In this document: in pieces, positions 62,850 to 64,000 of the stretch
Numbering within the stretch: position 1 is the stretch's first letter
Layout: each line of letters opens with the position of its first letter
Origin: Desulfotalea sp.
GTDB lineage: Bacteria > Desulfobacterota > Desulfobulbia > Desulfobulbales > Desulfocapsaceae
NCBI GenBank assembly: GCA_002733995.1
Contig: NVXR01000017.1
Coordinates: 1 to 64,000, forward strand
Direction of reading: 5' to 3'
Length of the DNA stretch: 64,000 nucleotides
Notes under the pieces: generated by a model
What the model was told of the DNA's origin: nothing
The model's input: the letters and a program-made list of their open reading frames with translations, nothing else
Databases searched by the model: none
Translations under genes and position numbers: made by a program

Positions 62850-64000
62850 ATGAGCAACCACCCGGGAAAACTACACCAGCTTTTCGATGAAAATTTCTTA
62901 ATATACACTTCATATGTTATTCGCGAACGGGCTATTCCATCCATAGATGATGGTTTAAAACCGGTACAGAGACGCATACTACAGACCCTCTATAATATGG
63001 AAGACGGACGTTTCCATAAGGTTGCCAATCTAGTGGGGGAGACGATGAAGCTGCATCCCCATGGCGACCAGTCAATTTTTGCTGCCCTTGTCAATCTTTC
63101 AAATAAAGGTTTTCTCATTGATCGACAGGGAAATTTTGGCAACATCTTCACCGGTGATAGGGCCTCTGCGGCTCGATACATCGAGTGCAGGCTATCCCCC
63201 CTGGCAAAAGAGGTTTTGTTCAACAAAGACCTCACTGAATTTGTTGACTCCTATGACGGCAGAATGCAAGAACCCGTTACTCTTCCTGCCAGACTACCCT
63301 TGCTGTTACTCATGGGTGCTGACGGTATTGCAGTCGGCATGGCGACAAAGATTCTGCCCCACAATTTTTGTGAATTGATCGAGGCTCAAAAATGTATTTT
63401 ACAGAATAAGGAATTCAGCCTCTACCCCGATTTCCCCCAGAAGGGTTTACTTGATTACGCAAATTATGACGATGGCAACGGCAAGGTCCGTTGTAGGGCC
63501 CGGATTGAAGAACTCAACGAAAAAACGATTATAATCAAAGAAATACCATACACGACCACTACGCAGTCACTCACCGACTCCATCGAGAAAGCTGCTAAGT
63601 CTGGTAAGATAAAGATTATTTCCATCAATGATTATACCGCTGAGAAAGTAGAAATTGAGATAAAACTTGCAAGAGGCGTGTACGCAAAAGACACCATCAA
63701 GGCACTGTACGCCTTTACCGACTGCGAGGTTGCAATCACCCCTAACCTCACACTCATCAACGGAGATATGCCTGAAACAATTTCCGTCACAGAGGTTATA
63801 ACCTACAATACAAACAAACTACGCAACGACCTGCAAAGAGAACTTGAGATACAGATGTCGAAACACGAAGACAAACTTCACGCACGAATGCTTGAACAAA
63901 TCTTCATTGAAAAGCGACTCTACAAGTCAATAGAAGAAGAGACCAGCTACAAGGCTGTGACTACAAGTGTCAACGAGGCATTATTGCTCTATGCCGAAGA
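62850..64000 (+). CDS. parC: Type IIA topoisomerase subunit A (ParC-like), 3' end outside window
   Basis: At least 383 residues, open at the right edge. Winged-helix and tower parts of the DNA-cleaving subunit: SYVIRERAIPSIDDGLKPVQRRILQTL, KLHPHGDQSIFAAL, GNFGNIFTGDRASAARYIECRL with the active-site Tyr110, LLMGADGIAVGMATKILPHN. Starts at ATG 62850. Pairs with the ParE-like protein upstream. Confidence 0.9.
   Translation, partial: MSNHPGKLHQLFDENFLIYTSYVIRERAIPSIDDGLKPVQRRILQTLYNMEDGRFHKVANLVGETMKLHPHGDQSIFAALVNLSNKGFLIDRQGNFGNIFTGDRASAARYIECRLSPLAKEVLFNKDLTEFVDSYDGRMQEPVTLPARLPLLLLMGADGIAVGMATKILPHNFCELIEAQKCILQNKEFSLYPDFPQKGLLDYANYDDGNGKVRCRARIEELNEKTIIIKEIPYTTTTQSLTDSIEKAAKSGKIKIISINDYTAEKVEIEIKLARGVYAKDTIKALYAFTDCEVAITPNLTLINGDMPETISVTEVITYNTNKLRNDLQRELEIQMSKHEDKLHARMLEQIFIEKRLYKSIEEETSYKAVTTSVNEALLLYAE

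Noticed and set aside
1..64000. rRNA operon, tmRNA or other large RNA genes
   Set aside because: No such sequences were seen; the only tRNA found is tRNA-His.

Overview
The window reads as a chromosomal segment of a Gram-negative, anaerobic-type bacterium, most plausibly a Desulfobulbia-like member of the Desulfobacterota. This is an inference from gene content: lipid A genes (lpxC, lpxK, lpxB), an aminofutalosine-type menaquinone enzyme, late cobalamin genes, type III pantothenate kinase and a gamma-proteobacterial-type glutamate-cysteine ligase beside glutathione reductase. No rRNA or CRISPR array was seen. One tRNA gene (His, GTG) is present.

Region 1 (1-8.4 kb) is an integron. A complete integron integrase (6783-7805, +) faces away from an array of six cassette genes, all on the minus strand: an unknown protein with a possible HEPN motif, a methyltransferase, a transglutaminase-like protein, a GIY-YIG protein, a TIR-SIR2 fusion and an MliC-type lysozyme-inhibitor lipoprotein. 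attC-like palindromes lie between them. Next to intI is a strong leftward promoter (TTGACA, 16 bp, TATGAT) that fits Pc. A second diverged copy of this roughly 330 bp promoter region sits inside the array, directly upstream of the TIR-SIR2 gene. Two decayed group II introns lie in or beside attC sites, on the strand opposite to the cassettes.

Region 2 (8.4-19.1 kb) holds a potassium channel, aminofutalosine deaminase, gshA and divergent gor, a zinc-finger-less DnaJ homologue, a cold-shock protein, tsaE, a YcaO-TPR protein and a STAS-like protein. Region 3 (19.5-26.3 kb) is one operon for cobalamin nucleotide-loop assembly and late corrin steps: cobC, cobU, cobT, cobS, a cobD-cobQ gene fusion and cbiB. 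Region 4 (26.5-34.6 kb) has ndk, xseA, a membrane TPR protein with panC, a sugar aminotransferase, a SleB-type hydrolase, lpxC and lpxK.

Region 5 (34.7-39.6 kb) is a five-gene branched-chain amino acid ABC transporter operon (livK, H, M, G, F). Region 6 (39.7-46.2 kb) carries a Gfo/Idh oxidoreductase with lpxB and an Smr protein, a molybdopterin-binding protein, a nucleotide-sugar dehydrogenase, queD and a tRNA adenine methyltransferase. Region 7 (46.4-64 kb) has a ComM-like ATPase, two uncharacterised proteins, a dCMP deaminase, a hydrolase, tRNA-His, a prephenate dehydratase-dehydrogenase fusion, a 989-residue helicase-exonuclease fusion resembling MrfA plus MrfB, an SH3 protein, LD-carboxypeptidase, coaX, cutA, a small cysteine-rich protein and the parE-like/parC-like topoisomerase pair. 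The last gene runs off the end.

At least three diverged copies of an intergenic repeat with inverted ends (TAACTATTCAG-like) are scattered through regions 2-4. The most unusual features are the integron with a duplicated promoter platform and a TIR-SIR2 cassette, the two intron remnants in attC sites, and the gene fusions.
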